A DNA stretch of 64,000 nt, from positions 26,764 to 90,763 of the forward strand of contig NZ_MLHS01000002.1 of assembly GCF_001999335.1 (NCBI RefSeq), given 5' to 3'. Shown in pieces: positions 1-10,129 of this stretch. Position 1 is the first letter of the stretch. Each line of letters opens with the position of its first letter. The DNA is from Rodentibacter sp. Ppn85 (lineage in GTDB: Bacteria > Pseudomonadota > Gammaproteobacteria > Enterobacterales > Pasteurellaceae). The position numbers were made by a program, and so were the translations under genes. A model generated the notes under the pieces. It was not told the DNA's origin and made no database searches. It saw only the letters and a program-made list of their open reading frames with translations.

Positions 1-541
1 AATCGTTATTTTCGGCACGATTTCCATGTTTTTATATCCTATTCTTTATCCTATTTTGATTGACTATATTAACCCGCATCAGTTTGGTATTTACATTGGT
101 TCTTCCGTACACGAAGTCGCACAAGTCTATGCAGCGGGGAGTAATATTAATCCTGTTGTCGCCGATATTGCAGTGGTATCAAAAATGATCCGGGTAATGA
201 TGCTCGCTCCTTTTCTACTCGTCTTATCTTATTTTTTACACAAACACAAAAAAGATGAGGAACAAAAGCACGCCATTTCAATTCCTTATTTTGCTGTGAT
301 ATTTATTCTCGTTGCTGTATTTAATTCTTTTAACCTACTACCTGCGGAATGGGTAGCTTTACTAGTTCAAATTGATACGATCTTGTTAATGGCGGCCATG
401 GCAGGACTTGGTTTAACAACGAGTGTGAGTACGGTGAAACAAGCCGGGTTAAAACCACTTCTGTTGGGTTCATTCGTTTTTATATGGTTAGTGGTTGGCG
501 GATTTGGCGTTAACTTACTGCTTTATCACTTATTAGGCTAA
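1..541 (+). CDS. YeiH-family (UPF0324) inner-membrane protein, 3' part
   Basis: This is the C-terminal part of a polytopic membrane protein; the reading frame is open to the left edge, so its start lies outside the window. The visible 179 or so residues contain hydrophobic segments and the conserved stretch [14 protein letters not shown], typical of the UPF0324/YeiH family, often annotated as putative sulfate exporters. A cytoplasmic charged loop (KHKKDEEQK) separates membrane segments. The transported substrate has not been shown for the family as a whole, so I give no gene symbol. A hairpin 120 bases downstream may terminate it. Confidence 0.8.
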   Translation, partial: IVIFGTISMFLYPILYPILIDYINPHQFGIYIGSSVHEVAQVYAAGSNINPVVADIAVVSKMIRVMMLAPFLLVLSYFLHKHKKDEEQKHAISIPYFAVIFILVAVFNSFNLLPAEWVALLVQIDTILLMAAMAGLGLTTSVSTVKQAGLKPLLLGSFVFIWLVVGGFGVNLLLYHLLG

Positions 542-830
542 CCGAAGAAACATTTTTTCTTGCAGAATTTACTATTTGTAATAAATTTATCATGTACTTA
601 AGCAAACAAGGCTATCTGCTATAAATAGATTTTTCTAACCACTTGAAAATAGTGAAAAATTTAGGCTGAATCTACTTCAGCCCTTTGAGTCTTTGTAATT
701 CAATACTTAACTTATCACAAATGAAGAGGACAACCATGACAACCCAATCCTTTATTTAGTACAAAACTGTCGTTAGTGTAAAGTAAATATGTTTATTTTG
801 CACATAACTGTTACATCATATCGAACAATC
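542..830. other. Intergenic gap with a weak hairpin
   Basis: No gene of credible length is visible. A 7-bp hairpin, GGCTGAA/TTCAGCC at 664-682, followed by CTTTGAGTCTTTG, could be a weak terminator for the upstream membrane protein gene. A tiny open frame at 735-758 (7 codons after a GAGGA motif) is too short to support. The stretch leads into an IS200-like remnant. Confidence 0.5.
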
Positions 831-1323
831 AAGGGCATTATGCAGCAAAAATGCCTTTGCATTTTATTGCTAACTAAAAGGTGGTTATCGACTTAAAAGG
901 CTTTGCCTGAATAAATCGTATGGTGATTTTGTATTGTCAATGTCACTTAGTTTGGACGCTGAAATGTCGTTTTAGAATATTAAAAGATAAAGTAGGTAGG
1001 GAAGTTTATGTTCAGCTAAGAATATTAGGCGAGCAGCTTAAAATAGAAATAGTAGAATTAAACGTCCAAATAGCGCATATCCATTTGTTGGTTAATATTG
1101 CGCCGAAGATATCAGTTTCAGAAATAATAGAGGTTACTGTTTTGGTAGCGTAGGGGGCAATGTAGAAATGATACGAAGATATGTGAAGTATCAAGAGAAA
1201 CATGAGTTTGAAGACAAGCAATTAAGTCTTTCAATAGAATAAAATTCGGATTCTCAGAATCGGAATTTAAAAACGCCCCTATGGGGCGTAAATTAAAGCT
1301 ACCTTCTATGAAGGTGGATTTTT
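831..1323 (+). mobile_element. Decayed IS200/IS605-type insertion sequence
   Basis: The element is inferred from a broken TnpA gene (920-1242) flanked by hairpins. On the left, AAGGGCATT (831-839) can pair with AATGCCTTT (850-858). On the right are CGCCCC/GGGGCG (1274-1288) and CTACCTTC/GAAGGTGG (1299-1317). IS200-family elements have subterminal hairpins instead of inverted-repeat ends and make no target duplication, so exact ends cannot be set from the sequence. The last hairpin recurs at 34094-34112. The element looks inactive. Confidence 0.65.
920..1242 (+). pseudogene. tnpA: IS200-like transposase TnpA, internally deleted and frameshifted
   Basis: The first 70 or so residues show the IS200 TnpA pattern: CHLVWTLKCRFRIL near the start and the HUH motif in AHIHLLVNIAPKISVSE. 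After SEIIE the frame runs into a stop at 1151. A different frame picks up with RGYCFGSVGGN followed by EMIRRYVKYQEKHEFEDKQ and ends at 1242. In intact relatives about 30 to 40 residues lie between these blocks, so the gene carries an internal deletion plus a frameshift. The N-terminus also lacks the usual leader residues. The protein cannot be functional as written. Confidence 0.75.
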
Positions 1324-1358
1324 TACTAACTAAAAAAATTTTTTATAACGGTGAAGTT

Positions 1359-2606
1359 CTATTTACGGTGTACGCGATTTCTCAACGGTACTCGGGAGTT
1401 ATTTGATCGGGATTTTAAAGGAAACGGCTTAGGCAAACTTAATAAAGAATCCTGATCATATTGACTTACCGGAATCGAATGCCCGATATATTCCTCAATA
1501 GCAGGTAGATTCATTGCATATTCTTCACAGGCAAAACTAATCGAAACACCGCTTTCACCGGCACGACCTGTACGTCCGATACGGTGTACGTAATCTTCAC
1601 GGTCATCCGGTAAATCATAGTTAAATACATGGGTAACATCTGCGATGTGTAAACCTCGAGCCGCCACATCGGTTGCGACAAGAATATCTAGAACACCATC
1701 AGTGAATTGCTTCAATAGTGCCAGGCGTTTTTTCTGTGCGACATCGCCGGTGAGTAATCCCACACGATGTCCGTCAGCCGCTAAATAACGCCAAATTTCT
1801 TCACAACGATGTTTAGTATTCGCAAATACGATACAGCGTTCAGGCCATTCTTCTTCTATTAAAGTCAGCAATAGTGCCATTTTTTCTTGGTTAGAAGGGT
1901 AAAATAATTCTTCCTTAATACGATGACCGGTTTTTTGTTCGGGTTCAATTTCAATGTATTCTGGATCATTCATATCTTCAAAGGCAAGTTCACGTACTTT
2001 GTAAGACAGAGTTGCCGAGAAGAGCATTGTTAAACGCTTTTGTGGGGAAGGACATTTACGCAATAAATAACGAATATCACGAATGAAACCCAAATCAAAC
2101 ATTCGATCCGCTTCGTCCAATACCACAACTTGAATCTGTTCTAGACGAATCGTACCTTGTTTTACATAATCAATGATACGCCCGGTGGTGCCGATTAAAA
2201 TATCTACTCCGCGTTCAATGGCTTGTAGTTGTTTGTCATAACCGTCCCCTCCATACGCAAGGACGATCTTTAATCCGCTTGTGGTTGCTAAAAACTCAGC
2301 ATCGTTGCTAATTTGAACCGCAAGTTCACGGGTTGGAGCAAGGATCAATGCTCGCGGTTGGTTGTAGTCTGTCTTATCTTTTTTATAGGTAAGTAAATGA
2401 TGAAAAGTTGTGGTTAAAAATGCTATGGTTTTACCTGTACCGGTTTGCGCTTGTCCCGCAATATCTTTACCTTGCAGACTGATGGGTAATGACAGTGCCT
2501 GAATAGGCGTACAATAGTCAAACCCTTTGATTTGTAAGGCTTTTAAAACAATAGGGTGTAAGGGTAAATCAGCAAATTTTTGTTGGCTTAAATAATCTTG
2601 TTGCAT
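1359..2606 (-). CDS. rhlB: ATP-dependent RNA helicase RhlB
   Basis: A 415-residue DEAD-box helicase, which in gammaproteobacteria unwinds structured RNA as part of the RNA degradosome. The helicase motifs are all present: Q-motif region near residue 35, AQTGTGKT (Walker A, about residue 50), PTRELA, DEAD (about residue 163), FSATLS, and [10 protein letters not shown] near residue 345. The N-terminus ([14 protein letters not shown]) and the length match RhlB better than SrmB, RhlE or DeaD, which have longer basic tails. The gene stands apart from the downstream-oriented yacG group, separated by a gap that holds an uptake signal. Confidence 0.9.
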   Translation of the reverse strand: MQQDYLSQQKFADLPLHPIVLKALQIKGFDYCTPIQALSLPISLQGKDIAGQAQTGTGKTIAFLTTTFHHLLTYKKDKTDYNQPRALILAPTRELAVQISNDAEFLATTSGLKIVLAYGGDGYDKQLQAIERGVDILIGTTGRIIDYVKQGTIRLEQIQVVVLDEADRMFDLGFIRDIRYLLRKCPSPQKRLTMLFSATLSYKVRELAFEDMNDPEYIEIEPEQKTGHRIKEELFYPSNQEKMALLLTLIEEEWPERCIVFANTKHRCEEIWRYLAADGHRVGLLTGDVAQKKRLALLKQFTDGVLDILVATDVAARGLHIADVTHVFNYDLPDDREDYVHRIGRTGRAGESGVSISFACEEYAMNLPAIEEYIGHSIPVSQYDQDSLLSLPKPFPLKSRSNNSRVPLRNRVHRK

Positions 2607-2707
2607 GGAAATTACAGTTTCTTAAAAATGCTCTGAGGATAGCACAGATGGGAAAATTACTCAAAAATGACCGCACTTTAGACCAAAACGGGAAATAGAA
2701 AATTATT

Positions 2708-2976
2708 TTATCCCTTGTTATTGTTTCTTTCCCATTTGTATTTGATATAGCTGCAAGTAGGATGAAGCGCTAATTGCTTTTCCGTGATAAAGACAAGTAA
2801 TGCTTGATAAAGTTTATCGGCGATACCCTGCCCGCGGAGTTGGTTTGATACAAATGTGTGATTCGCATTAATTTTATTTTCCGTTTCGTAAAAATAAGTG
2901 AGTTCGGCGATTTTCTCCCCTTGCTCATTTAAAATAAAAAACTCACCTTGTTGATGATTTTCCTGATGTTGAATTT

Positions 2977-2980
<4 letters not shown>
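2708..2980 (-). CDS. Small GNAT-fold acetyltransferase-like protein
   Basis: A 90-residue protein of the short GNAT type (YjdJ/NATD1-like). It shows a core beta segment ([19 protein letters not shown]), the acetyl-CoA binding turn [14 protein letters not shown] at about residues 48-61, and a C-terminal CSYIKYKWE motif usual for this subfamily. I place the start at 2980 because this ATG overlaps the TGA of yacG in an ATGA; a start at 2992 would overlap yacG more deeply. It is likely translated with coaE and yacG. The substrate is unknown. Confidence 0.8.
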
Positions 2981-3805
<825 letters not shown>

Positions 3806-4495
3806 TTATGAGTAATAATTGAATAACCATACTACAAAACTTGAGAGACAGAGAAAAGGCGCAAAAGGCAAAAAAGCGTTTCTTTTTGGGGAAAGAAGGG
3901 CAAATAAAATGCCGGATAAACAGGCAATCAATAAAAAGACGGGGAATTGTTTTAACGGTAAGTAACTCCCGATTCCAAGAGCGAGCCAATAATCCCCTTG
4001 TCCGAATGCTTCTTTTTTGTAGTGCCACTTTGCAAGCCAATAAATCCCATAAAAAACGAAGAAAAAAATAACCGCACTTTGTAGGCTTTCTTCCACTATT
4101 AAAAAGGAAAAGGATTGAGAGGCACCAATGAATCCTAACGCTGTCAATATGAGACAAGATGTTATTGATATCAGTTGATATTGCCAGTCCAGGTAGGCGA
4201 TTGCCCATAGTAGAAGTAGTGTACAGGCTAACCATAAAGCAAAAAAAGCATTTTCTGTGATGAAGATCAGCACGCTAAATAGCGATCCGACGATAAAAAA
4301 ATAGCGAAAAAAATGACCGCACTTTTTTCCCTGAATAGTGGCAAAATGCGGTTGAAATGCGGGGGGATTTTGCGGAAATAGCTCTGTGTAAGCGCTATAA
4401 ATATCGGTTTGTAAGCGTTCAACAAAAGTGGAGATATAAAACCATAATGTTATACCGAAGATTCCACCGAGTAAAAAGCTTGCAAGATAGATCAT
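3806..4495 (-). CDS. pilD: Type IV prepilin peptidase PilD (short form)
   Basis: A 229-residue polytopic membrane protein, fourth gene of the pilABCD operon. It should cleave the PilA leader at the cytoplasmic face. Two aspartates of the aspartyl protease site are recognisable: AYLDWQYQLI in the first half and EAFGQGDYWLALGIG (the GxGD motif). The usual N-terminal cytoplasmic domain with two CxxC pairs, linked to zinc binding and N-methylation in longer PilD proteins, is missing. Its place is taken by a short loop with one cysteine. The gene overlaps pilC by ATGA. Confidence 0.85.
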   Translation of the reverse strand: MIYLASFLLGGIFGITLWFYISTFVERLQTDIYSAYTELFPQNPPAFQPHFATIQGKKCGHFFRYFFIVGSLFSVLIFITENAFFALWLACTLLLLWAIAYLDWQYQLISITSCLILTALGFIGASQSFSFLIVEESLQSAVIFFFVFYGIYWLAKWHYKKEAFGQGDYWLALGIGSYLPLKQFPVFLLIACLSGILFALLSPKRNAFLPFAPFLCLSSFVVWLFNYYS

Positions 4496-5712
4496 TGCAC
4501 CACCGCTCCCATATTAAAAATCGGTAAATACATTCCCATCATAATGATGCCTATGAGGCTTCCAATAATCACCATCATCATTGGTTCTAACATTTGAGAA
4601 AGGAGATCAATTTGATGATTGAGTTTTTCCTGATAGTTTTCTGCAATATGTTGTAACATGAAAGCCAGTTTTCCGCTTTTTTCGCCGATTTGCAGCATTT
4701 GTTGTGCTTCCATAGGAAATAGGTGGCTACTTACGCTATCGGAAAAGGCATAACCTTGTGAAATCCAATGTAAAATTGACCTAATTTCACTATCTAGAAT
4801 CTGATCACTCAAGATGGTTTTCTTGGTTTGCCAAGTTTGTGTGCGTGGTAGAAAGCTATTTAAAGCCTGATTAAGCGGCACACCGGCTTGTAACATAATG
4901 TATAGACTTTGGCTAAAATTTACTAAACGGGAGAGTTGTTGAATATTGCCAAAAATCGGCATAACTGCAATGATTTGAGCTTTTTTCCGTTGAAAGTGTG
5001 AGGAATGCTTTAATTTTAACTGGTAAAATAGGATGAATATCATCGTAAAAAATAGCAAGATTCCAATATCTTCTTTAAGTAGATTTGATGTGGTAAGTAA
5101 CAGCGAAGTGAGTGTGGGTAATTCAGTATTATTACCTTGATACATTTCGGCAAATTGCGGCACGATAAAAAGTAAAAGTGCAAGTGTTAGCAATAAAGAG
5201 ATTCCCAATACCATAGAGGGATAAAGCATAATTTTTTGTAATTTGCGTTGTAGTGCTAAGGATTGATGACGATGTGTTGCAATTTTGCTGCAAACAGTTG
5301 CCAGTTTTCCCGTCATTTCGCCAACCTGAATTAATTGAATTTCTTGTCGGGTAAGATATTTGCCTTGTTGCTCAATACTTTGGGAAAAAGATAATCCGGA
5401 TTCGATAGATTTTAAAAGCTGTTCTAACCATGCATTTAAGGCAAGTTGCGTACAATTTTGTTGCAAAATTTGTAAACTATTTTTAAGCGGAATCGCAGAT
5501 TGTAGAAGGGTGGTAAGTTGATTCAATAATGCACTGATTTCTGTCTTTTTCGGTTTATTGTTGAGTTGCCAATTTTTTTGTAATTTGACGTTAGTTAGCC
5601 CTCTGTTCATCAATCGAAATTGTGCCTGTTGCATTGAATCGGCAATGATTGAGCCTTTTTGCATTTGCTTTAGGGCATTATGTGCCCGGTAGTAAAAAAG
5701 TTTCTTTGCCAT
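4492..5712 (-). CDS. pilC: Type IV pilus inner-membrane platform protein PilC
   Basis: A 406-residue protein with two type II secretion F domains and membrane segments (about residues 155-185, 205-230 and 375-400). It forms the inner-membrane platform on which the ATPase acts to assemble the pilus used in DNA uptake. The start at 5712 is chosen because GGAGG lies 8 bases upstream and the ATG follows the pilB stop by one base; an ATG 13 codons upstream would run into pilB. The conserved GEKSG and GEMTGKLA motifs of the F domains are visible. Confidence 0.9.
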   Translation of the reverse strand: MAKKLFYYRAHNALKQMQKGSIIADSMQQAQFRLMNRGLTNVKLQKNWQLNNKPKKTEISALLNQLTTLLQSAIPLKNSLQILQQNCTQLALNAWLEQLLKSIESGLSFSQSIEQQGKYLTRQEIQLIQVGEMTGKLATVCSKIATHRHQSLALQRKLQKIMLYPSMVLGISLLLTLALLLFIVPQFAEMYQGNNTELPTLTSLLLTTSNLLKEDIGILLFFTMIFILFYQLKLKHSSHFQRKKAQIIAVMPIFGNIQQLSRLVNFSQSLYIMLQAGVPLNQALNSFLPRTQTWQTKKTILSDQILDSEIRSILHWISQGYAFSDSVSSHLFPMEAQQMLQIGEKSGKLAFMLQHIAENYQEKLNHQIDLLSQMLEPMMMVIIGSLIGIIMMGMYLPIFNMGAVVQ

Positions 5713-5713
5713 T

Positions 5714-7102
5714 TTATTCGCCTCCCAAAACACGATAAATTTCCGCCTCATCGGTGATGCCTTGTTTTACTTTTTCTAACCCGCTTTGACGGAGATTGGC
5801 AAAATCGGTTTGATAGTTGTTTTGTTGACGATGTAAGAATTGATAAACGCCAATTCTGCCGCGATACCCTTGATGGCAATCGCAAGAATCAATGGAAAAT
5901 TGATCGCACTTTTGGCAACGTTTTCGTACAAGCCGTTGGGCTATCACCAGTAATAAACTACTTTCTATTTCGTGTCGTTGAATCCCAAGTTGTTGTAAGC
6001 GTGATATAGCGGAAATAGCATCGTTTGTGTGTAAGGTTGAAAGCACTAAATGCCCGGTTTGCGCAGCCCGTAGGGCCATTATCGCACTTTCTTCATCTCG
6101 GATTTCGCCAAGCATAATAATGTCGGGATCTTGTCGTAAAAATGAACGTAATAAGCGACTAAAATCTAGTCCGATTTGCGGATTAATTTGGCTTTGGATG
6201 ATTCCGGTTAATTCAATTTCGATGGGATCTTCTGCTGTCATAATGTGTTTATCAGGTGTATTTAACCACTGAAGTGCGGTATAAAGGGAGATACTTTTTC
6301 CGCTACCGGTTGGGCCGGTAACTAGAATTAACCCTTGAGGTTGACGGAGTGCCAGCTGGAAAGTTTGTTGTTGTGATTCCGTCATGCCCAGTTCTGCAAA
6401 ACTCAATTCCACAGGTTTATTTTGTTGTGCGCGGAGTACGACTTTTTCACCCCAATGGGTGGGCAGGGTAGAAAGGCGAAAATCAAGAATATCGGAGAAA
6501 GTTGTTTTAAATTGAAAACGCCCGTCTTGTGGTAATCGGGTTTCGCTGATGTCAAGTTTAGCAAGAAGTTTTAATCGGGAAATTAACCGATTGGCTAAAT
6601 TTTTACTAATCGGTGTTTGAGGTTGCAAAACCCCGTCAATTCTAAACCGCACTTGAAAACAATCCTGTAAAGTTTCTAAGTGAATATCGGAAGCATTTTT
6701 TTGCAGTGCTGACTCAAAAATACGATTGAGTAATTGGATAATAGGCTCGTCATCGTTTTTTTCCTGATGTTCTTGCTCTTGAGGCTGGTAGAAATTCATT
6801 TGCTCTTCTACTTGCACGGATTGCGGCGAAAGTTGTTGTAGAAGATCTTTGAGTTGTGTGCTGTCAAGCAAAACCGGTTCGACCAATTTCCCGGTAACAA
6901 AAGCAATAGTTTCGCAAGCCGAGAGATTGGAAAGAGAATCGACAGCGAGCCATAAGCGATTTTCCTCTTCTTTCAAAGGCAAGGAAAAATAGTGCAAAAA
7001 TAGAGCATGTTGCTGTTTATTGCGTTCCCATAACTCCGATGAGATCGAAAAGACCTCACCGTTTTGTGCCGCTACACGATGTTCAAGTAATGTAGATGTC
7101 AT
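5714..7102 (-). CDS. pilB: Type IV pilus assembly ATPase PilB
   Basis: A 462-residue GspE/PilB-type ATPase that powers pilus extension. Walker A is GPTGSGKS (about residue 261), the Walker B/Asp box region is [11 protein letters not shown] (about residue 326), and the His box is [15 protein letters not shown] cysteine cluster, CQKCDQF to CDC near residues 395-408, is the zinc-binding element typical of the family. The start at 7102 overlaps the pilA stop in ATGA; an upstream ATG would overlap pilA by 60 bases. The protein is shorter than many PilB proteins because its N-terminal domain is reduced. Confidence 0.92.
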   Translation of the reverse strand: MTSTLLEHRVAAQNGEVFSISSELWERNKQQHALFLHYFSLPLKEEENRLWLAVDSLSNLSACETIAFVTGKLVEPVLLDSTQLKDLLQQLSPQSVQVEEQMNFYQPQEQEHQEKNDDEPIIQLLNRIFESALQKNASDIHLETLQDCFQVRFRIDGVLQPQTPISKNLANRLISRLKLLAKLDISETRLPQDGRFQFKTTFSDILDFRLSTLPTHWGEKVVLRAQQNKPVELSFAELGMTESQQQTFQLALRQPQGLILVTGPTGSGKSISLYTALQWLNTPDKHIMTAEDPIEIELTGIIQSQINPQIGLDFSRLLRSFLRQDPDIIMLGEIRDEESAIMALRAAQTGHLVLSTLHTNDAISAISRLQQLGIQRHEIESSLLLVIAQRLVRKRCQKCDQFSIDSCDCHQGYRGRIGVYQFLHRQQNNYQTDFANLRQSGLEKVKQGITDEAEIYRVLGGE

Positions 7103-7536
7103 TTGGAACAGAATCCGGCCGGGAATAATGAGGTATCGCCTATACAGGTGGTTGACCAAGTAACACCTTTAGATGTATCGCCGTTTGCTGTGAGGGTATA
7201 TTCTATTCCATCTAATGTTCCGTTACCTGTAACAGTAATTGCGCCGGCACTTGTATTCACGCTTTTTATGTAGCCTTTTGCTGTGGTGATGTTGGCGGTA
7301 ACACCATTTGAGCCGCCACTACAATTTGAGGTGTTCCCGGTACCGTAAACACAGAGTTCGACATCTGATTTAAAGGGGGCGGAGGCTTGTAGCAATTCAG
7401 ACATTGCCGCCTTTTTGGTATAATTTTGATAAGACGGAATTGCGATAGTGGCAAGAATTGCAATGATTGCAATCACGATCATTAGTTCGATGAGCGTAAA
7501 TCCTTTTTTCAGTCCGGATTGAGAGATGAGTTTCAT
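7099..7536 (-). CDS. pilA: Type IV major prepilin PilA
   Basis: A 145-residue prepilin and first gene of pilABCD. The leader ends in KKG and is followed by [20 protein letters not shown], the class IVa cleavage site and hydrophobic helix with Glu5. C-terminal cysteines (ELCVYG...SNC and TTCIG...GFC) should form disulfides, the last being the D-region bond. I start at 7536, where AAGGAAAATCA precedes the ATG; the longer open frame upstream has no pilin-like sequence. In Haemophilus this operon is needed for DNA uptake, and a CRP-S site sits about 90 bases upstream of the start. Confidence 0.93.
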   Translation of the reverse strand: MKLISQSGLKKGFTLIELMIVIAIIAILATIAIPSYQNYTKKAAMSELLQASAPFKSDVELCVYGTGNTSNCSGGSNGVTANITTAKGYIKSVNTSAGAITVTGNGTLDGIEYTLTANGDTSKGVTWSTTCIGDTSLFPAGFCSK

Positions 7537-7627
7537 TGATTTTCCTTTATAAACGTGGGTTAAGCCAATATTGGCGGGAACATTGTGCGGAAGGAAAAAA
7601 ACTTTGTAAAATTGACCGCACTTTTTC

Positions 7628-7643
7628 TGCGATCCTACTCGCA
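7628..7643 (-). promoter_or_regulatory. CRP-S (Sxy-dependent) competence site for pilA
   Basis: The core reads TGCGA-TCCTAC-TCGCA, an exact match to the TGCGA-N6-TCGCA pattern that distinguishes Sxy-dependent CRP sites from standard TGTGA-N6-TCACA sites. It lies in the short pilA/ampD divergent gap, 92 bases from the pilA start and only 18 bases from the ampD start. This geometry fits activation of pilA. Whether ampD is affected cannot be told. Confidence 0.85.
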
Positions 7644-7660
7644 AAAAATAGGAGAAAATA

Positions 7661-8230
7661 ATGAAAAAACAGCAATGTATTGAACAAGGTTGGTTTACTG
7701 ATTGTCGACAAATCCTTTCGCCTCATTTTGATGAACGTTTGGATTCGGAAGATATTTCTTTGTTGGTGATTCATTATATTAGCCTACCACCGGAACAGTT
7801 TGGCGGAGGGTATATTGATGATTTTTTTCAAGGTAAGTTAGATCCCAAACTTCATCCCTATTTTGAGGAAATTCACCAAATGCGTGTTTCGGCCCATTGT
7901 TTGATCGATCGTCATGGCATCATTACACAATATGTGAATTTTAATGATCGAGCATGGCACGCAGGGATTTCCAGCTTTGAGGGACGTGAAAGATGTAATG
8001 ATTTTTCCATTGGTATTGAACTTGAAGGGAGTAATGAGCAGCCTTTTACCGATGCTCAATATGAATCCTTGCAACGGCTTACAAAATGTATTATGGCTGC
8101 CTATCCGAACATTACGCAAAACCGTATTGTAGGGCATTCGGATATATCTCCCGGACGTAAGATCGATCCGGGTCAATACTTTGATTGGGAACGTTATTTG
8201 AGCGGAATTGATCCTAAGGCTAAAAAATAG
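7661..8230 (+). CDS. ampD: 1,6-anhydro-N-acetylmuramyl-L-alanine amidase AmpD
   Basis: A 189-residue zinc amidase of the cytoplasmic cell-wall recycling pathway; it removes the peptide from anhydro-muropeptides and so limits beta-lactamase induction in species with AmpR. The amidase_2 fold is clear: [11 protein letters not shown] with the first zinc His, [27 protein letters not shown], and [15 protein letters not shown] with the second His and Asp ligands. There is no signal peptide, as expected for AmpD as opposed to AmiD. The start follows AGGAGAAAATA. It is divergent from pilA. Confidence 0.95.
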   Translation: MKKQQCIEQGWFTDCRQILSPHFDERLDSEDISLLVIHYISLPPEQFGGGYIDDFFQGKLDPKLHPYFEEIHQMRVSAHCLIDRHGIITQYVNFNDRAWHAGISSFEGRERCNDFSIGIELEGSNEQPFTDAQYESLQRLTKCIMAAYPNITQNRIVGHSDISPGRKIDPGQYFDWERYLSGIDPKAKK

Positions 8231-8737
8231 ACAGCAACATTTATTCTGTTATTCACATTGCAGTTGTTTAATAAAATTTAAGCTAATTATTTGAATTATA
8301 AGGAATTAAATTGACTATAAAAACCCGCTTATCGGGTTGGGAAAAGTTATACCGTATTTTGAATTTTCTCAATCACAATTTTATCCACAGAAATATTGGA
8401 TAATCTTCAGGAGAAGCGGAAATTTCAGCTGGCAATTGTTGATTTGGAGATAATGAATATTTTTCAACCGTACTTTGATGAAATAAAGTGCGGTTTCCTT
8501 TTAAAAAGGATCTTGGTAAAAAATTTTGCTAAAGCGGGAGGATCTAAAGGGGATAAAAGTCTCTTGTAATTTTTCACACAGATTTATTGTGGATTATGCT
8601 TAAGTTAATCACAATGTTATCCACAATCCGAAAACTGTTTGAGGAATGACCGCACTTTTGCTGCTTTGGTTGATAAAAACACTGATTTATGGAACAATTC
8701 GCAGATTATTTTTATAAAAATTTAAGGTAAAACGATA
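8231..8737. other. Intergenic gap with DnaA-box-like cluster
   Basis: No gene is visible in about 500 bases. The gap holds a hairpin at 8322-8338 whose T-run lies on the minus strand, two uptake signals (8486-8494 and 8649-8657), and several matches to the DnaA-box pattern TTWTNCACA: 8381-8389, 8570-8578 and 8617-8625. A near match lies at 8588-8596 on the other strand. Short oriC-like 13-mers or a gidA/mioC neighbour are absent, so I do not call an origin. Confidence 0.5.
8322..8338 (-). terminator. Hairpin with minus-strand T-run
   Basis: AACCCG/CGGGTT forms a 6-bp stem with a 5-base loop. Read on the minus strand it is followed by TTTTTATAG, the arrangement of an intrinsic terminator; on the plus strand it is followed by GGGAAAAG and has no T-run. 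The flanking genes ampD and rppH are both plus-strand, so the transcript it would end is not identified. Confidence 0.45.
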
Positions 8738-9319
8738 GTGATCGATTTTGATGGCTACCGTCCAAACGTGGGAATTGTGATTTGCAATCGAAAAGGACAG
8801 GTGCTTTGGGCTAAACGCTATGGGCAGAATTCTTGGCAGTTCCCTCAAGGCGGCATTAACGATAATGAGAGTGCCGAGCAAGCGATGTATCGCGAATTAT
8901 ATGAAGAAGTGGGATTGCAGCCGAAAGATGTACGCATCTTATCTGTGTCGAAACATTGGCTGCGTTATAAATTACCGAAACGTTTGTTGCGTTATGACAG
9001 TAAGCCGATGTGTATCGGGCAAAAACAGCGTTGGTTTTTATTACAGCTGGTTTCCGACGAAAAAAATATCAATATGCAAACGACTAAATCCCCTGAATTT
9101 GATGGCTGGCGTTGGGTAAGCTTTTGGTATCCCGTGCGCCAAGTCGTATCGTTTAAGAAAGAGGTGTATCGTCGAGCGATGAAAGAATTTGCTATTTTTT
9201 TATTTTCTAATGAGAAAGATAAATCGGTGGATCAATCGGAACGAGAACAAAAATTCACACCTTCGCGTAAATCCCATTATTCAAAATATTCTAAACGCTC
9301 GTTTAATAAAAGAGGTTAA
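8738..9319 (+). CDS. rppH: RNA pyrophosphohydrolase RppH
   Basis: A 193-residue Nudix hydrolase that removes pyrophosphate from mRNA 5' ends and so triggers RNase E-dependent decay. The Nudix box [20 protein letters not shown] followed by VGL is at about residues 37-59, and the N-terminus [17 protein letters not shown] is characteristic of RppH. The start is GTG, preceded by AAGG about ten bases upstream. The C-terminus is longer than in E. coli by about 17 residues and is rich in Lys, Arg and Ser, which could add RNA affinity; that is an inference. It is followed by yfcA 3 bases later. Confidence 0.93.
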   Translation: MIDFDGYRPNVGIVICNRKGQVLWAKRYGQNSWQFPQGGINDNESAEQAMYRELYEEVGLQPKDVRILSVSKHWLRYKLPKRLLRYDSKPMCIGQKQRWFLLQLVSDEKNINMQTTKSPEFDGWRWVSFWYPVRQVVSFKKEVYRRAMKEFAIFLFSNEKDKSVDQSEREQKFTPSRKSHYSKYSKRSFNKRG

Positions 9320-9322
9320 GCT

Positions 9323-10120
9323 ATGCTGGCTTTTATTGCAATTTGTTTGTTAGTTGGCGCCCTTGTCGGGTTTCTTGCCGGCTTATTCGGTATTGGCGGC
9401 GGTTTAGTGATAGTGCCCGTATTGGTTTACTTGTTGCCAATGATGGGGGTACCTGAACCGTTGTTGATGTCAACCGCACTTGGCACTTCTTTTGCGACTA
9501 TTGTGATTACGGGATTTTCTTCGGCACAACGTCATCACAAGTTGGGCAATATTGTGTGGGAGGCAATAAAAATTTTAGCTCCCGTGATTATGATTACGGT
9601 CTTTATTTCAGGTTTATTCATCGGCAAGTTAGATCGAGATATTGCCGCAAAGTTATTTGCTTGTCTTGTGGTTTATTTAGCTGTAAAAATGGTAATTTCT
9701 ATCAAACCGAAAGCAACGGAATCGACAAAAACATTGACGACAACATCATCAGTTATTGGCGGTGTTTTAATCGGTGTGGCCTCTAGTGCCGCAGGTATTG
9801 GCGGTGGCGGTTTTATCGTACCGTTTTTAAACTCACGCGGAATTGATATGAAAAAGGCGATCGGTTCTTCCGCTTTTTGCGGTATGTTACTTGGTCTATC
9901 CGGTATGTTGAGTTTTATGGTGAGCGGTTGGCATAATCCGACCATGCCCGATTATTCTTTGGGTTATATTTATTTGCCGGCAGTATTCGGTATTACCGCC
10001 ACCTCCTTTTTCACCTCGAAATTAGGTGCAACGGCAACCGCTAAATTACCAGTGTCAATATTGAAAAAAGGCTTTGCATTATTATTAATTGTCATCGCCA
10101 TTGATATGTTTCTGAAATAA
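9323..10120 (+). CDS. TauE/SafE-family membrane transporter (YfcA-like)
   Basis: A 265-residue protein with about eight membrane segments and the two glycine-rich repeats of the TauE/SafE family: GFLAGLFGIGGGLVIVPVL in the first half and ASSAAGIGGGGFIVPFL in the second. Members export or import sulfite, sulfoacetate or related anions; the substrate here is unknown. It sits between rppH (3-base gap) and lgt (9-base gap), so it is probably part of a rppH-lgt-thyA-tadA transcript. Confidence 0.88.
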   Translation: MLAFIAICLLVGALVGFLAGLFGIGGGLVIVPVLVYLLPMMGVPEPLLMSTALGTSFATIVITGFSSAQRHHKLGNIVWEAIKILAPVIMITVFISGLFIGKLDRDIAAKLFACLVVYLAVKMVISIKPKATESTKTLTTTSSVIGGVLIGVASSAAGIGGGGFIVPFLNSRGIDMKKAIGSSAFCGMLLGLSGMLSFMVSGWHNPTMPDYSLGYIYLPAVFGITATSFFTSKLGATATAKLPVSILKKGFALLLIVIAIDMFLK

Positions 10121-10129
10121 AGGAAAATT

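Noticed and set aside
8381..8625. Chromosomal replication origin
   Set aside because: DnaA boxes are present, but there are no clear 13-mer unwinding repeats and few GATC sites, and the neighbours are not mnmG, mioC or dnaA.
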